A DNA stretch of 64,000 bases from Candidatus Planktophila vernalis (lineage in GTDB: Bacteria > Actinomycetota > Actinomycetes > Nanopelagicales > Nanopelagicaceae), in the NCBI RefSeq assembly GCF_002288185.1, contig NZ_CP016776.1:930001-994000 (forward strand), written 5' to 3'. Shown one piece after another: positions 17,370-26,565 of the stretch. The notes under the pieces are model-generated. The model saw nothing but the letters and a program-made list of their open reading frames with translations, had not been told where the DNA came from and searched no databases. Position numbers and translations under genes: made by a program. Within the stretch, counting starts at the first letter, position 1. Each line of letters starts with the position of its first letter.

Positions 17370-18265
17370 TGTCACAGATGCGCGAGAAGTTAGAAAACAC
17401 TAACGAAGTTGTCTTCACCGCTGAATTCCCATCACTTGATGGTGGCGGAATGGCTAAGGTAGTTAAGAACGCTGCTCGTTTAGCACCGTGGTTTGTTGGC
17501 GTGAACGCAACTGATAACCCAGCAGCACATGCCCATGCTTCAAATACTGCCTCTGCTATTGCCATGAAAATGCATGGAATTGAACCCATCATGCAGATTG
17601 TTTGCCGCGATAAGAACCGTCTAGCTATTCAAGCCGACATGATGGGCGCTGCACTGCATGGAATTGAAAACATCTCTCTTCTCACTGGTGATGATGTAAC
17701 AGCCGGTGATGAGCCTGAAACCCGCAGAGTCTTTGATATCGATAGCACTCAAGCAATCAATATCGCCCGAATTATCACTACTGGCAAATACCTTTCAGGG
17801 CGCAAAATCGATCCTGCCCCAGATTTCTACATCAGCGCAGTTGAAAACCCAGCTGCTCCCCCATTTGATTATCGAATTGAACGCGCGCTTAAGAAGTATC
17901 GCGCTGGTGCAAAATATCTTCAGCTTCAGATTTGTTATCACCCAGAACGCCTTGAAAAGTTCTGTGCTGGCGTAGCCAAGATTGCTCCTGATTTAAAATT
18001 GATTCCAACTATCGTTTTGGTTAAGAGTGCCAAGCCAATGTCATTTATGCATGACAAAGTGCCTGGAATCGATATTCCACAGGACACAATCAATCGGGTT
18101 TCATCAGCTGCTGATCAAGCTGAAGAGGCATACAAATTGACTGTGGAACTAGCAAAGCATGCAATGACTTTGCCGTCAGTGCGTGGTTTACACGTTACAG
18201 ATTTTAGACATGATGATTCGCTAGACCGCTTTATGTACGACCTCGGACAGAAACCAAGAAACTAA
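17369..18265 (+). CDS. metF: 5,10-methylene-THF reductase catalytic subunit
   Basis: This FAD-binding TIM-barrel enzyme interconverts methyl-THF and methylene-THF. The chosen ATG overlaps the upstream stop (TAATG), giving 298 residues; an ATG nine codons earlier lies inside the metV gene and is less likely. Family features visible are the N-terminal FTAEFPSLDGGG strand, NATDNPAAHAH and LLTGDD. It lacks the regulatory domain of eukaryotic MTHFR. Its position between a corrinoid protein and a methyl-THF:corrinoid methyltransferase suggests a role in removing methyl groups from betaine rather than only supplying methionine synthesis. Confidence 0.9.
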   Translation: MSQMREKLENTNEVVFTAEFPSLDGGGMAKVVKNAARLAPWFVGVNATDNPAAHAHASNTASAIAMKMHGIEPIMQIVCRDKNRLAIQADMMGAALHGIENISLLTGDDVTAGDEPETRRVFDIDSTQAINIARIITTGKYLSGRKIDPAPDFYISAVENPAAPPFDYRIERALKKYRAGAKYLQLQICYHPERLEKFCAGVAKIAPDLKLIPTIVLVKSAKPMSFMHDKVPGIDIPQDTINRVSSAADQAEEAYKLTVELAKHAMTLPSVRGLHVTDFRHDDSLDRFMYDLGQKPRN

Positions 18266-18277
18266 CTAGGAGCCCCT

Positions 18278-19150
18278 ATGCACACAGTCCTGACCTCACC
18301 TGGCAAAACCGTAACGATCGGCCATGACCAGCCATTTTGTATTATCGGTGAGCGCATTAACCCAACAGGTCGGAAGAAGTTTCAAGAGCAACTTCGTGCG
18401 GGCGATCTCTCTGCCATTGAAAAAGACGTGGCAGCCCAAGTTGCAGGTGGTGCTGATGTACTAGATGTGAATATGGGTGTTCCACTAACAGATGAACCAG
18501 AACTGCTGAGAAAAGCAATCACTTTGGTTCAATCACTCACAGACCTTCCTGTGTGTATTGACTCATCTGTTATCGAAGCCCTTCAGGCTGGACTTGAGAC
18601 CTACCAAGGTAAAGCGTTAGTTAATAGCGTTACAGGTGAAGATGATCGTATGGAGCTCGTGCTTCCTTTAATTAAAAAGCATGGCGCAGCCATTATTGCT
18701 CTTCCTAATGATGAAACTGGCATTCCACAAACTGCTGCAGAGCGCATGATTATCGTTGAGAAGATTGTTCGTACTGTTGAAAAGCACGGCATTCCTCTAG
18801 AAGATCTTGTTATCGATCCACTTGCAATGACTGTGGGCGCGGATCCAGATGCAGTGAAAAACACGCTAGAAACTATCTATTTAATCCGTGAAAAATACGG
18901 TCTAAACATGACTCTTGGTGCATCGAACATCTCATTTGGTCTTCCACATCGCCATGCTCTCAATGCCGCCTTTTTGCCAGCAGCTATGGCAATGGGATTA
19001 ACAAGTGCTGTTATGGATTCTCGTACGCCGGCAATTGTTGAATCTGTTCGTGCTGCTGACTTGCTCCTTGGTCTTGATCCTTGGGGAACAAATTGGATTA
19101 TGCGCTATCGCGCAATGGAGGCAGCAAAAGCTGCCGCTGAAGGGAATTAA
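18278..19150 (+). CDS. Methyl-THF:corrinoid methyltransferase (pterin-binding)
   Basis: This TIM-barrel enzyme transfers methyl between the corrinoid protein and tetrahydrofolate, in MtgA/AcsE or MetH-module fashion. The 290-residue sequence has the pterin-binding signatures IGERINPTGRKKF, GADVLDVNMGVP, CIDSS, NSVTGE and DPLAM, and a final LGASNISFGLP. Preceding AGGAG gives a good ribosome site. It is followed by the ASKHA ferredoxin, which would keep the corrinoid active. The same fold serves methionine synthase, so the acceptor can be THF (betaine breakdown) or the flow can be reversed to homocysteine. Confidence 0.92.
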   Translation: MHTVLTSPGKTVTIGHDQPFCIIGERINPTGRKKFQEQLRAGDLSAIEKDVAAQVAGGADVLDVNMGVPLTDEPELLRKAITLVQSLTDLPVCIDSSVIEALQAGLETYQGKALVNSVTGEDDRMELVLPLIKKHGAAIIALPNDETGIPQTAAERMIIVEKIVRTVEKHGIPLEDLVIDPLAMTVGADPDAVKNTLETIYLIREKYGLNMTLGASNISFGLPHRHALNAAFLPAAMAMGLTSAVMDSRTPAIVESVRAADLLLGLDPWGTNWIMRYRAMEAAKAAAEGN

Positions 19151-19152
19151 TT

Positions 19153-21057
19153 ATTAGTAAAAAAGAGTTAGACCCATCCCTGATACCAACGCATGACGGT
19201 ACAGGGCGAGTCAAGCTTGCCTTCACATCCCTTGAAAAAGATGGATCTATTGGATCTCAGAAAACAATTACCGTTCCAACAGGTGTGAGCGCATTTGATG
19301 CTGCATCGTGGAATGGAATTGGTATTGATTCAACGTGTGGTGGTTATGGCACATGCAAAAAGTGTCGTATCAAAGTTACTGAAGGAGATGTTGAACCATC
19401 AAAGTTAGATTTTCGTGCCTTTACTGCAACTGAAATCAAAGAGGGTTGGCGCCTTGCCTGTTTAGTGCGCACAGCTAAAGATATTTCAGTAGATGTTCCA
19501 GCTCTTACTACCCGTCCAAAAGCTGCAACTGTAGGTGTTGGCCGACAGGTTATTTTGCGCCCAGCAGTTCAAAAGCGTTACATCGAATTGGAAGAGCCAT
19601 CTCTTTCTGATCAACGCACCGACATTGTGCGCATCTTTGATGCCGTTGATGACATTGAGGCTAATGCAAGCCTTGCATCGATGCGAGAGCTCCCCCGCAT
19701 CTTGCGAGCATCCAATTACAAAGTAACTGCCGTCTTTGTTGATCAAGAGTTTTTAGGTATTGAAGCTGGCGACACAACCGGCCTTCGCTATGGCATTGCT
19801 TATGACTTAGGCACAACAACTGTTGTGGCAACTCTGCTTGATCTCAATACTGGAACTCCAGTAGCCGTTAAATCAATGCTTAATAAGCAGCAACCATTTG
19901 GCGCAGATGTGATCACACGCATTAGTGCAACGATGCTAGATCCTGATGCGCTGGCAAAACTGAGTGGATTAGCCCAAGAAACCCTTAATCAACTGACCCA
20001 AGAGGTCTGTGTTGAGGCCGGAGTTAATCCTCACAATGTTTATGAATTAGCAATCGCAGGCAATGCCACAATGACGCAGCTTCTCCTTGGCATTGATCCA
20101 GAACCGCTAGGCGTTGCTCCATTTATTATGGCAAGTGCTTACTATCCAAATATTGATGTCAAAGAGATTGGCATTGCAGTTCATCCACTTGCAAAGGCAG
20201 TTATCTTGCCTTCACTTGGTGCCTATGTTGGTGGAGACATCATCGCTGGCGCTCTAGCCTCTGGAATGGATCGCGATAAGCGCCTGCGCTTGTTCATCGA
20301 TGTTGGCACTAACTGTGAAATTGTTTTAGGCGATGGTGACAAGATTCTTGCAACCGCTGCCCCTGCCGGTCCTGCCTTTGAAGCTGCCAGCATTAAATGC
20401 GGCGTGAGAGCAGCATCTGGTGCAATTGAAACGATCAAGGTTGTTGATGGCGAGCTTGAAATTGGAACTATTGATGACACTCCTGCAGTTGGTATCTGTG
20501 GTTCAGGATTAGTTGATGCATGTGCATCTCTAGTTCAAGTGGGCTTGCTTGATCACTCAGGAAAGTTTGTTTCAGATGAAGCAGCGCTAACTATTTCGCC
20601 AAAACTTGCTAGCCGTTTGGTTACTCGCGAGGGTGAGCGTGTCTTTGTTCTTACTTGGAGCAAAGAAGTGGGCGATCTATCTGATTGCGTCTTTCTCACT
20701 CAGCGTGATGTGCGCGAACTTCAGTTTGCAAAGGCTGCTATTGCCACAGGTTGGGCGCTACTGCTTGAAGAGTTTGGTGTGCAGGAATCTGAAATTCAGC
20801 AAGTACTACTTGCTGGCTCTTTTGGTTCTTACCTATCCCCTTCTTCTGCAGTCAAAATTGGTTTAGTTCCAAAGCTTTCAGTGATGCGCATTATGTCTGC
20901 AGGTAACGTTGCAGGAGAAGGCGCAAAGATGGTTTTGCTATCTGCCCAAGAGCGAAATGGCGCACAATCTTTACTGGAAGCAATTGACTACATCGAATTA
21001 TCTGATCGCGAAGATTTCAACGATAAGTTCGTTGAACGTCTCGCTTTTCCTGCATGA
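19153..21057 (+). CDS. ASKHA-domain ferredoxin, corrinoid protein reactivase (RACE/RamA-like)
   Basis: This protein reduces inactive Co(II) corrinoid back to Co(I) using ATP. It has an N-terminal 2Fe-2S ferredoxin domain (cysteines in STCGGYGTCKKC and WRLAC), a linker, and a C-terminal ASKHA ATPase region starting at YDLGTTTVVATL. The start is unusual. The first ATG/GTG in frame (GTG at 19285) would cut off the first strands of the ferredoxin domain. The frame is open back to 19141, and residues such as GRVKLAFTSLEKDG and KTITVPTGVSAFDAA belong to the domain. The only plausible initiators there are ATT codons at 19150 and 19153, with AAGGGA about seven bases before 19153; a CTG at 19180 is a weaker choice. 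The length from 19153 is 634 residues. It is coupled to DUF1638 by a 4-base overlap. Confidence 0.85.
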   Translation: MSKKELDPSLIPTHDGTGRVKLAFTSLEKDGSIGSQKTITVPTGVSAFDAASWNGIGIDSTCGGYGTCKKCRIKVTEGDVEPSKLDFRAFTATEIKEGWRLACLVRTAKDISVDVPALTTRPKAATVGVGRQVILRPAVQKRYIELEEPSLSDQRTDIVRIFDAVDDIEANASLASMRELPRILRASNYKVTAVFVDQEFLGIEAGDTTGLRYGIAYDLGTTTVVATLLDLNTGTPVAVKSMLNKQQPFGADVITRISATMLDPDALAKLSGLAQETLNQLTQEVCVEAGVNPHNVYELAIAGNATMTQLLLGIDPEPLGVAPFIMASAYYPNIDVKEIGIAVHPLAKAVILPSLGAYVGGDIIAGALASGMDRDKRLRLFIDVGTNCEIVLGDGDKILATAAPAGPAFEAASIKCGVRAASGAIETIKVVDGELEIGTIDDTPAVGICGSGLVDACASLVQVGLLDHSGKFVSDEAALTISPKLASRLVTREGERVFVLTWSKEVGDLSDCVFLTQRDVRELQFAKAAIATGWALLLEEFGVQESEIQQVLLAGSFGSYLSPSSAVKIGLVPKLSVMRIMSAGNVAGEGAKMVLLSAQERNGAQSLLEAIDYIELSDREDFNDKFVERLAFPA

Positions 21058-21638
21058 GCGTTGGCGTAGTTGCCTGCGGGGCACTTGCTACCCATATTGC
21101 CGATATTGCAGAGGCAGAATCACTCGATATCACTATCTATCCTCTTCCTCCCTTGCTCCACAATCGTCCAGAAAAGATTGCCGGTGAAGTTGATTCGCTG
21201 CTCACTGAAATCAAAGGCAAGCATTCAAAGTGCGCAGTTGCATACGCTGACTGTGGAACATATGGAGCACTCGACACGGTCATTGCAACCCATGGCGTGA
21301 AGCGTCTAGGTGGAAACCATTGCTATGACATCTTTGCAGGTTCCAAAAAGATCGAAGAGATCATGGAATCAGATGCTGGTACCTACTTTTTGACAGACTT
21401 TCTTGTTAAGTCATTTCATCGAAGTGTCATGGTTGAACTGGGTTTAGATAAGCGGCCTGAGCTTCGCGATGATTACTTCAAAAACTACTCACGAGTGATC
21501 TGGTTGGCCCAGCAACCAAGTAAAGAATTAGAAGAACTCGCCGCACAAGCTGCAGCAAGTATTGGTTTGCCTCTAGAGATTCAAAACGTTGGTTACGGGC
21601 AGCTAGCTCAGCAAGTCAAAGAATTACTTAGCAACTAA
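21054..21638 (+). CDS. DUF1638 protein of corrinoid methyltransferase clusters
   Basis: This 194-residue soluble protein matches DUF1638, with VVACGALATHI at the start, YADCGTYGALD, RLGGNHCYDIF and a YFLTDFLVKSFHR segment. The conserved Cys and His residues suggest a metal or corrinoid role, but no activity is established to my knowledge. DUF1638 genes often sit beside MttB, corrinoid protein and ASKHA genes. Here the gene is coupled to the ASKHA reactivase by ATGA. Its 3' end overlaps the convergent formate dehydrogenase gene by 15 bases. Confidence 0.85.
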   Translation: MSVGVVACGALATHIADIAEAESLDITIYPLPPLLHNRPEKIAGEVDSLLTEIKGKHSKCAVAYADCGTYGALDTVIATHGVKRLGGNHCYDIFAGSKKIEEIMESDAGTYFLTDFLVKSFHRSVMVELGLDKRPELRDDYFKNYSRVIWLAQQPSKELEELAAQAAASIGLPLEIQNVGYGQLAQQVKELLSN

Positions 21639-24617
21639 CATAACTTCAAGAGCCTTTAGGGCAATTGGTGAGAGTAAAGATTTATCAACATCTTTGTGTA
21701 AACGCTCAATCATTACTGGGGTCCAGAACTGAACTATGTGGTGAGCCATTTTAACTTCAGGAGCATCTGTTGCCGGAAAGTTTGCGGCAATCTGATTAGC
21801 CATACGAATAATTGATGCTAGTTGAACATCTCCATCAATATGAGTCTCAATCATTGCACCTGGGCCTTGGGCACTAGGAGTAATCTCAACAGCAGTTACT
21901 TTGTATTCAGGACAGTTCGTTGCCCAGTCAGAGAAATCAGTTGTAATGACGTTAGCGCCACTTTCTGGGAAGTGGAAAGTTGTGTAAACAACTCCAGCAG
22001 GGACTTCATCTGTAATTCGCGCACGCATGATTGTTTCGCCCACACGGCTAGAGAGTTTGACCCAAGAACCATCGGTAACACCGCGTAGCTCGGCATCTGA
22101 TTCATGCAGATCCAAAATATCTTCGGTATGCCAGATGTTGTTGGCTGTGCGACGCGTTTGAGCTCCCACGTTGTACTGGCTCAATACACGGCCAGTAGTG
22201 AGCAAGAGCGGGAATTTACGTGTCGCCTTTTCATCTGTTGCAACATAAGGAGTGCGCATGAACTGACCTAAGCCACGCATGAAAGTCTCCAAGTGCATAG
22301 TTGGAGTTCCTTCAGGATTTGCCTCATTACATGGCCACTGCAAACTTCCAACCTCATCAAGCTTTTTGAAGGAAACTCCAGCAAATGTTGGTGTTGTTGC
22401 TGCAATCTCATCCATGATTTCGGCCCCACTGCCATAAGACATTGGATAGCCCATGGCAGTAGAAAGATCACAAGTGACTTCGTATTCACTCTTTCCCGTT
22501 GCCGATTTCATTACTGGTCGAACACGGTTAATACGGCGTTCTGCGTTAGTGAAAGTTCCGTCTTTTTCTAAAAATGATGTACCCGGCAAGAAGACATGTG
22601 CAAACTTAGAAGTCTCATTTAAGAATAGATCCTGAACAATGACCATATCCATGGCGCGAAGTGCTGCGTGAACGTGAGAGGTATTTGGATCAGACTGGGC
22701 GATATCTTCACCGTGAACATAGAGTCCACGATAGTTACCAGCAAGTGCTGCATCAAACATATTTGGAATACGCATTCCAGGCTCTGAATCTAATGTGACG
22801 CCCCATTTGTCATTAAAAATCTTGCGGGTATCTGCATTTGAAATGTGACGGTAGCCAGGTAGCTCATGTGGGAATGAACCCATATCGCATGAGCCTTGAA
22901 CGTTGTTTTGTCCGCGCAGTGGATTAACTCCAACACCTTTACGGCCAATGTTTCCTGTAACCATGGCAAGGTTTGCAATACCCATCACCATTGTTGAACC
23001 TTGACTGTGCTCTGTTACACCAAGACCGTAGTAAATAGAGCCATTAGGAGCTGATGCAAATAAGCGTGCAGCTTTGCGAATCTCTCCTGCTGGAACACGT
23101 GAAGATGCTTCTAGTACTTCTGGTGAGTTCTCAGGAAGTGAAATGAATGCTTCCCACTCCTTAAATGACTTCTCCTCACATCGTGCATCAATAAAGTCAC
23201 GCTTTGCCAAACCTTCAGTAACAATGACGTGAGCCAGTGCGTTGATCACTGCAACATTTGTCCCTGGCATTAGCTGCAAGTGATGGGCTGCAACAACACC
23301 TGGTGTGCGAACAAGGGCAATAACGCGTGGATCGACGACAATGAGTTGAGCGCCTTTACGAAGGGCCTTCTTCATGCGTGATGCAAATACTGGGTGAGCA
23401 GATGTTGGGTTAGCACCAATCAACAAGATCACATCACTGTGCTCAACAGACTCAAAATCCTGCGTTCCAGCTGATGTTCCAAATGCTTGACCAAGTCCAT
23501 AACCTGTTGGTGAGTGGCACACACGAGCGCAGGTATCAACATTGTTATTAGCAAAAGCTGCACGGACCATCTTCTGGACTACGAATACTTCTTCATTGGT
23601 ACAGCGTGAAGATGTAATTCCACCAATTGCATTTCGGCCAGATTCGGCCTGAATCTTCTTTAAACCTGCCGCCGCAAAGGAAATCGCCTCTTCCCATGAA
23701 ACTTCTTTCCAGGCATCTGTGATTGCATTTCGAATCATTGGCTTTGTAATGCGATCTGAGTGAGTGGCATAGCCATAAGCAAAGCGGCCCTTAACGCAAG
23801 AGTGGCCTTCATTTGCGCCGCCATCTTTGAGCGGAACCATGCGAACTAACTTGTCTCCACGCATCTCGGCTTTGAAGGAACAGCCAACCCCACAGTAAGC
23901 ACAGGTTGTAATGACAGAGGATGTTGGTGCGCCGATGGTTAAAAGAGTCTTTTCAGTTAATGCACCAGTTGGGCAAGCCTGAACACATGCACCACAAGAA
24001 ACGCATTCACTTTCAAGAAATGATGTGCCAGAGGATGAAACGCGTGCTTCAAAGCCGCGGTTCTCAATTGTTAATGCAAAGGTGCCTTGGACTTCATCAC
24101 ATGCTCGCACACATCGATTACAAACAATGCACTCAGTTGAATCAAACGTGAAATATGGATTGGACTCATCTTTTGCTATATCAAGGTGAGTAGAAGTTGC
24201 TGCATAGCGGCTCTCCGTAATTCCAATCTTCTTTGCAACTCCATGGACTTCGCACTCATCCCCTGTTGCGCACTCTGCTGGGTGATCAGAGAGATAGAGC
24301 TCCATGACACCTTTGCGAAGTCGATCTAGCTTTTCAGATTGGGTAACAACTTTCATTCCATCTGCAACCGGAGTTGTGCAAGAAGAAGGAGTTCCGTTGC
24401 GTCCATCTACTTGGATTACACACAAGCGACATGAACCAAAAGCCTTTAGACGATCAGTTGAACAGAGCTTTGGAATATCAATTCCCACCATTGATGCTGC
24501 GCGCATGATGGACGTATCTGCCGGAACTGTTATTGATTTCCCGTCGATTTCAAGGCTGACTTGTTGGGCTTTATTGCTAGCCGGCGTACCAAAGTCATGC
24601 TCGTGGATCATTGTCAT
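21624..24617 (-). CDS. fdsA: NAD-dependent formate dehydrogenase, molybdenum alpha subunit
   Basis: This is the catalytic subunit that oxidises formate to CO2 at a Mo-bis-MGD centre. Domain order over 997 residues: 2Fe-2S ferredoxin (C52, C63, C66, C80), NuoG-like His/Cys cluster region (DHPAECATGDEC), two 4Fe-4S motifs (CIVCNRCVRAC and CVSCGACVQACP), the Mo-domain 4Fe-4S cluster (C239, C242, C246, C274), then the molybdopterin domains. The Mo ligand is cysteine (Cys367, VCHSPTGYG), not selenocysteine. The gene overlaps fdsB by 4 bases and is last in the dimethylglycine dehydrogenase operon. The layout is like the soluble FdsGBA enzymes; no fdsC or fdsD is seen, and fdhD is at 5943. Confidence 0.93.
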   Translation of the reverse strand: MTMIHEHDFGTPASNKAQQVSLEIDGKSITVPADTSIMRAASMVGIDIPKLCSTDRLKAFGSCRLCVIQVDGRNGTPSSCTTPVADGMKVVTQSEKLDRLRKGVMELYLSDHPAECATGDECEVHGVAKKIGITESRYAATSTHLDIAKDESNPYFTFDSTECIVCNRCVRACDEVQGTFALTIENRGFEARVSSSGTSFLESECVSCGACVQACPTGALTEKTLLTIGAPTSSVITTCAYCGVGCSFKAEMRGDKLVRMVPLKDGGANEGHSCVKGRFAYGYATHSDRITKPMIRNAITDAWKEVSWEEAISFAAAGLKKIQAESGRNAIGGITSSRCTNEEVFVVQKMVRAAFANNNVDTCARVCHSPTGYGLGQAFGTSAGTQDFESVEHSDVILLIGANPTSAHPVFASRMKKALRKGAQLIVVDPRVIALVRTPGVVAAHHLQLMPGTNVAVINALAHVIVTEGLAKRDFIDARCEEKSFKEWEAFISLPENSPEVLEASSRVPAGEIRKAARLFASAPNGSIYYGLGVTEHSQGSTMVMGIANLAMVTGNIGRKGVGVNPLRGQNNVQGSCDMGSFPHELPGYRHISNADTRKIFNDKWGVTLDSEPGMRIPNMFDAALAGNYRGLYVHGEDIAQSDPNTSHVHAALRAMDMVIVQDLFLNETSKFAHVFLPGTSFLEKDGTFTNAERRINRVRPVMKSATGKSEYEVTCDLSTAMGYPMSYGSGAEIMDEIAATTPTFAGVSFKKLDEVGSLQWPCNEANPEGTPTMHLETFMRGLGQFMRTPYVATDEKATRKFPLLLTTGRVLSQYNVGAQTRRTANNIWHTEDILDLHESDAELRGVTDGSWVKLSSRVGETIMRARITDEVPAGVVYTTFHFPESGANVITTDFSDWATNCPEYKVTAVEITPSAQGPGAMIETHIDGDVQLASIIRMANQIAANFPATDAPEVKMAHHIVQFWTPVMIERLHKDVDKSLLSPIALKALEVMLVAK

Positions 24618-26143
24618 CGTCGACTCACCTCTCCAGTGAAATCTTCGGGGAAGTTAATCATCGCACTTTTTACTGGCATTGGGGTTAAACCGCCCATGGC
24701 ACACAGCGATCCATCGGTCATAACCTCACATAAATCCAAGAGAAGCTTCTTGTTCTCATCCACCTTCACGCCTTGAATAATTAAGTCGATTGTCTCAACA
24801 CCGCGCGTGGAACCGATTCTGCATGGTGTGCACTTACCGCAGGACTCAAGAGCGCAAAATGCCATTGCAAAGCGGGCTTGCTGCGCTAAATCTACTGAAT
24901 CATCAAATACAACTACTCCGCCATGTCCGAGCATTCCGCCAGCTGCCAACATGGATTCATAATCTAAAGACGTTTCAAACTTATCTGTTCCAAAGTAAGC
25001 ACCTAACGGACCACCGACTTGAACAGCGCGTAGCGGCGCACCACTCAATGTTCCCCCACCATAGCCATTGACGATCTCTTCAATCGATATACCAAAAGGC
25101 TTTTCAACAATTCCACCCCGTTTGATATTGCCAGCTAATTGGAAAACCTGTGTTCCAAGTGATCTGCCAACACCACGTGCTTTATATGCCGGTGCACCAT
25201 CTGCCAACACTGCAGGAATTGTTGAAAGTGTTAACACGTTATTGATAACAGTTGGTTTGCCAAACAAACCCTCTAGTGCTGGCAGTGGTGGCTTGGCACG
25301 AACCACTCCACGCTTTCCTTCAATACTCTCCAACATTGCAGTTTCTTCACCGCACACATAAGAACCAGCACCCACGCGAATCTTTAACTCAAATGCATGC
25401 TTGCTTCCAAGAACTGAACTTCCAAGCCAGCCGAATGCATGAGCAATATCGATGGCCTTTTGCAAAGTTTTGATTGCGTAAGGATATTCAGAGCGTAAGT
25501 AGACAATGCCTTCTGTGGCACCCACAGCAATAGCTGCAATAGTCATGCCTTCAATGAGTGTGTATGGATCACCTTCAATGAGCATACGGTCGGCAAAAGT
25601 TCCGCTGTCACCTTCGTCAGCATTGCAACAAATGTATTTCTGATCACTCACTGCATCGGCAACCGTCTTCCACTTAATGCCAGCTGGAAATCCAGCCCCG
25701 CCACGTCCGCGCACGCCTGATTCTTTTACTTCTTCAATAATTGCTTCTGTGCTCAGTGAAATAGCACGGCGCAAGCCAACTAATCCCCCATGTGCTTCAT
25801 AGTCAGAAAGTGAAAGTGGATCAATGATTCCAACGCGTTTGAAGGTCACACGATCTTGGCTAGCTAACCACTCAATCTTCTCGCTCTCACCCAAAGATAA
25901 TTTGTGAGCACCACCATTTATGAAATCGGCGGCAATAAGTGAATCAATATCTTCAACGTTTACTGGTCCATAGGCAACGCGGCCCTTATCCGTCTCAACT
26001 TCCACCATTGGCTCTAACCACAGCGCACCGCGTGAACCATTGCGAATAATTGTTGCGCCACTTACCTTTTGTGCAATTGCTGCAGCAACATCATCTGCCC
26101 CAACTGAAATTGCGGCACTATCGCCTGGAACATAGATCTTCAT
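24614..26143 (-). CDS. fdsB: NAD-dependent formate dehydrogenase, beta subunit (NuoF-like)
   Basis: This subunit binds FMN, NAD and a 4Fe-4S cluster and delivers formate electrons to NAD+. Its 509 residues comprise a thioredoxin-like N-terminal extension (about 1-100), as in FdsB; the FMN/NAD region with GRGGAGFPAGIKWK; a SLBB-like region; and the terminal cluster motif ESCGKCTPCRIGSTRG. It overlaps both fdsG and fdsA by four bases (ATGA), which suits a fixed subunit ratio. Confidence 0.92.
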   Translation of the reverse strand: MKIYVPGDSAAISVGADDVAAAIAQKVSGATIIRNGSRGALWLEPMVEVETDKGRVAYGPVNVEDIDSLIAADFINGGAHKLSLGESEKIEWLASQDRVTFKRVGIIDPLSLSDYEAHGGLVGLRRAISLSTEAIIEEVKESGVRGRGGAGFPAGIKWKTVADAVSDQKYICCNADEGDSGTFADRMLIEGDPYTLIEGMTIAAIAVGATEGIVYLRSEYPYAIKTLQKAIDIAHAFGWLGSSVLGSKHAFELKIRVGAGSYVCGEETAMLESIEGKRGVVRAKPPLPALEGLFGKPTVINNVLTLSTIPAVLADGAPAYKARGVGRSLGTQVFQLAGNIKRGGIVEKPFGISIEEIVNGYGGGTLSGAPLRAVQVGGPLGAYFGTDKFETSLDYESMLAAGGMLGHGGVVVFDDSVDLAQQARFAMAFCALESCGKCTPCRIGSTRGVETIDLIIQGVKVDENKKLLLDLCEVMTDGSLCAMGGLTPMPVKSAMINFPEDFTGEVSRR

Positions 26144-26565
26144 GTGCGCACCTTTGCAATCTTTTCAACGCTGGCACGTCCAATAATTGCCCCGTTCACC
26201 ATGGCGTTAGGTCCTAATGCACAGTTACCAAAGCAGTAACCATCATGGACTTCTTTGCCAAACTTGGCTTTCACATCTTTTTCTAACTGGCGAGATCCCA
26301 CCGCTTGGCATGCCTCTGCCACACAGACAGAAATATGGTTATCAGCTGGTGGCTCGGTAAGTAGATCGTGATAGAACGTTAATACTCCGTGAACATCAGC
26401 CCGAGTGTTGTTGAAGAAATTAGCAACTAAAGCCACATCTTCCTTGTGTACATAACCAAACTCTTTTTGCAGAGCTTGCAAGGCCATGAGGACTGCTCCT
26501 TTTTCATCGCGCAGGGTCGCAAGAACGGCTAACGCCGCATCTTGTGACCAAGTCGAATACTTCAT
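26140..26565 (-). CDS. fdsG: NAD-dependent formate dehydrogenase, gamma subunit (NuoE-like)
   Basis: This 141-residue thioredoxin-fold 2Fe-2S protein has ligands Cys81, Cys86, Cys111 and Cys115, in the NuoE spacing. In Fds-type enzymes it sits on the beta subunit in the electron path from formate to NAD+. Its start overlaps the stop of the formate-THF ligase gene by one base. Confidence 0.92.
   Translation of the reverse strand: MKYSTWSQDAALAVLATLRDEKGAVLMALQALQKEFGYVHKEDVALVANFFNNTRADVHGVLTFYHDLLTEPPADNHISVCVAEACQAVGSRQLEKDVKAKFGKEVHDGYCFGNCALGPNAMVNGAIIGRASVEKIAKVRT

Noticed and set aside
19285-21057. GTG at 19285 as the start of the ASKHA ferredoxin
   Set aside because: It would remove the first strands of the 2Fe-2S domain, although the upstream frame encodes them.
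21624-24617. Selenocysteine-type formate dehydrogenase
   Set aside because: The molybdenum ligand position is an ordinary cysteine codon (Cys367) and the frame has no internal TGA.
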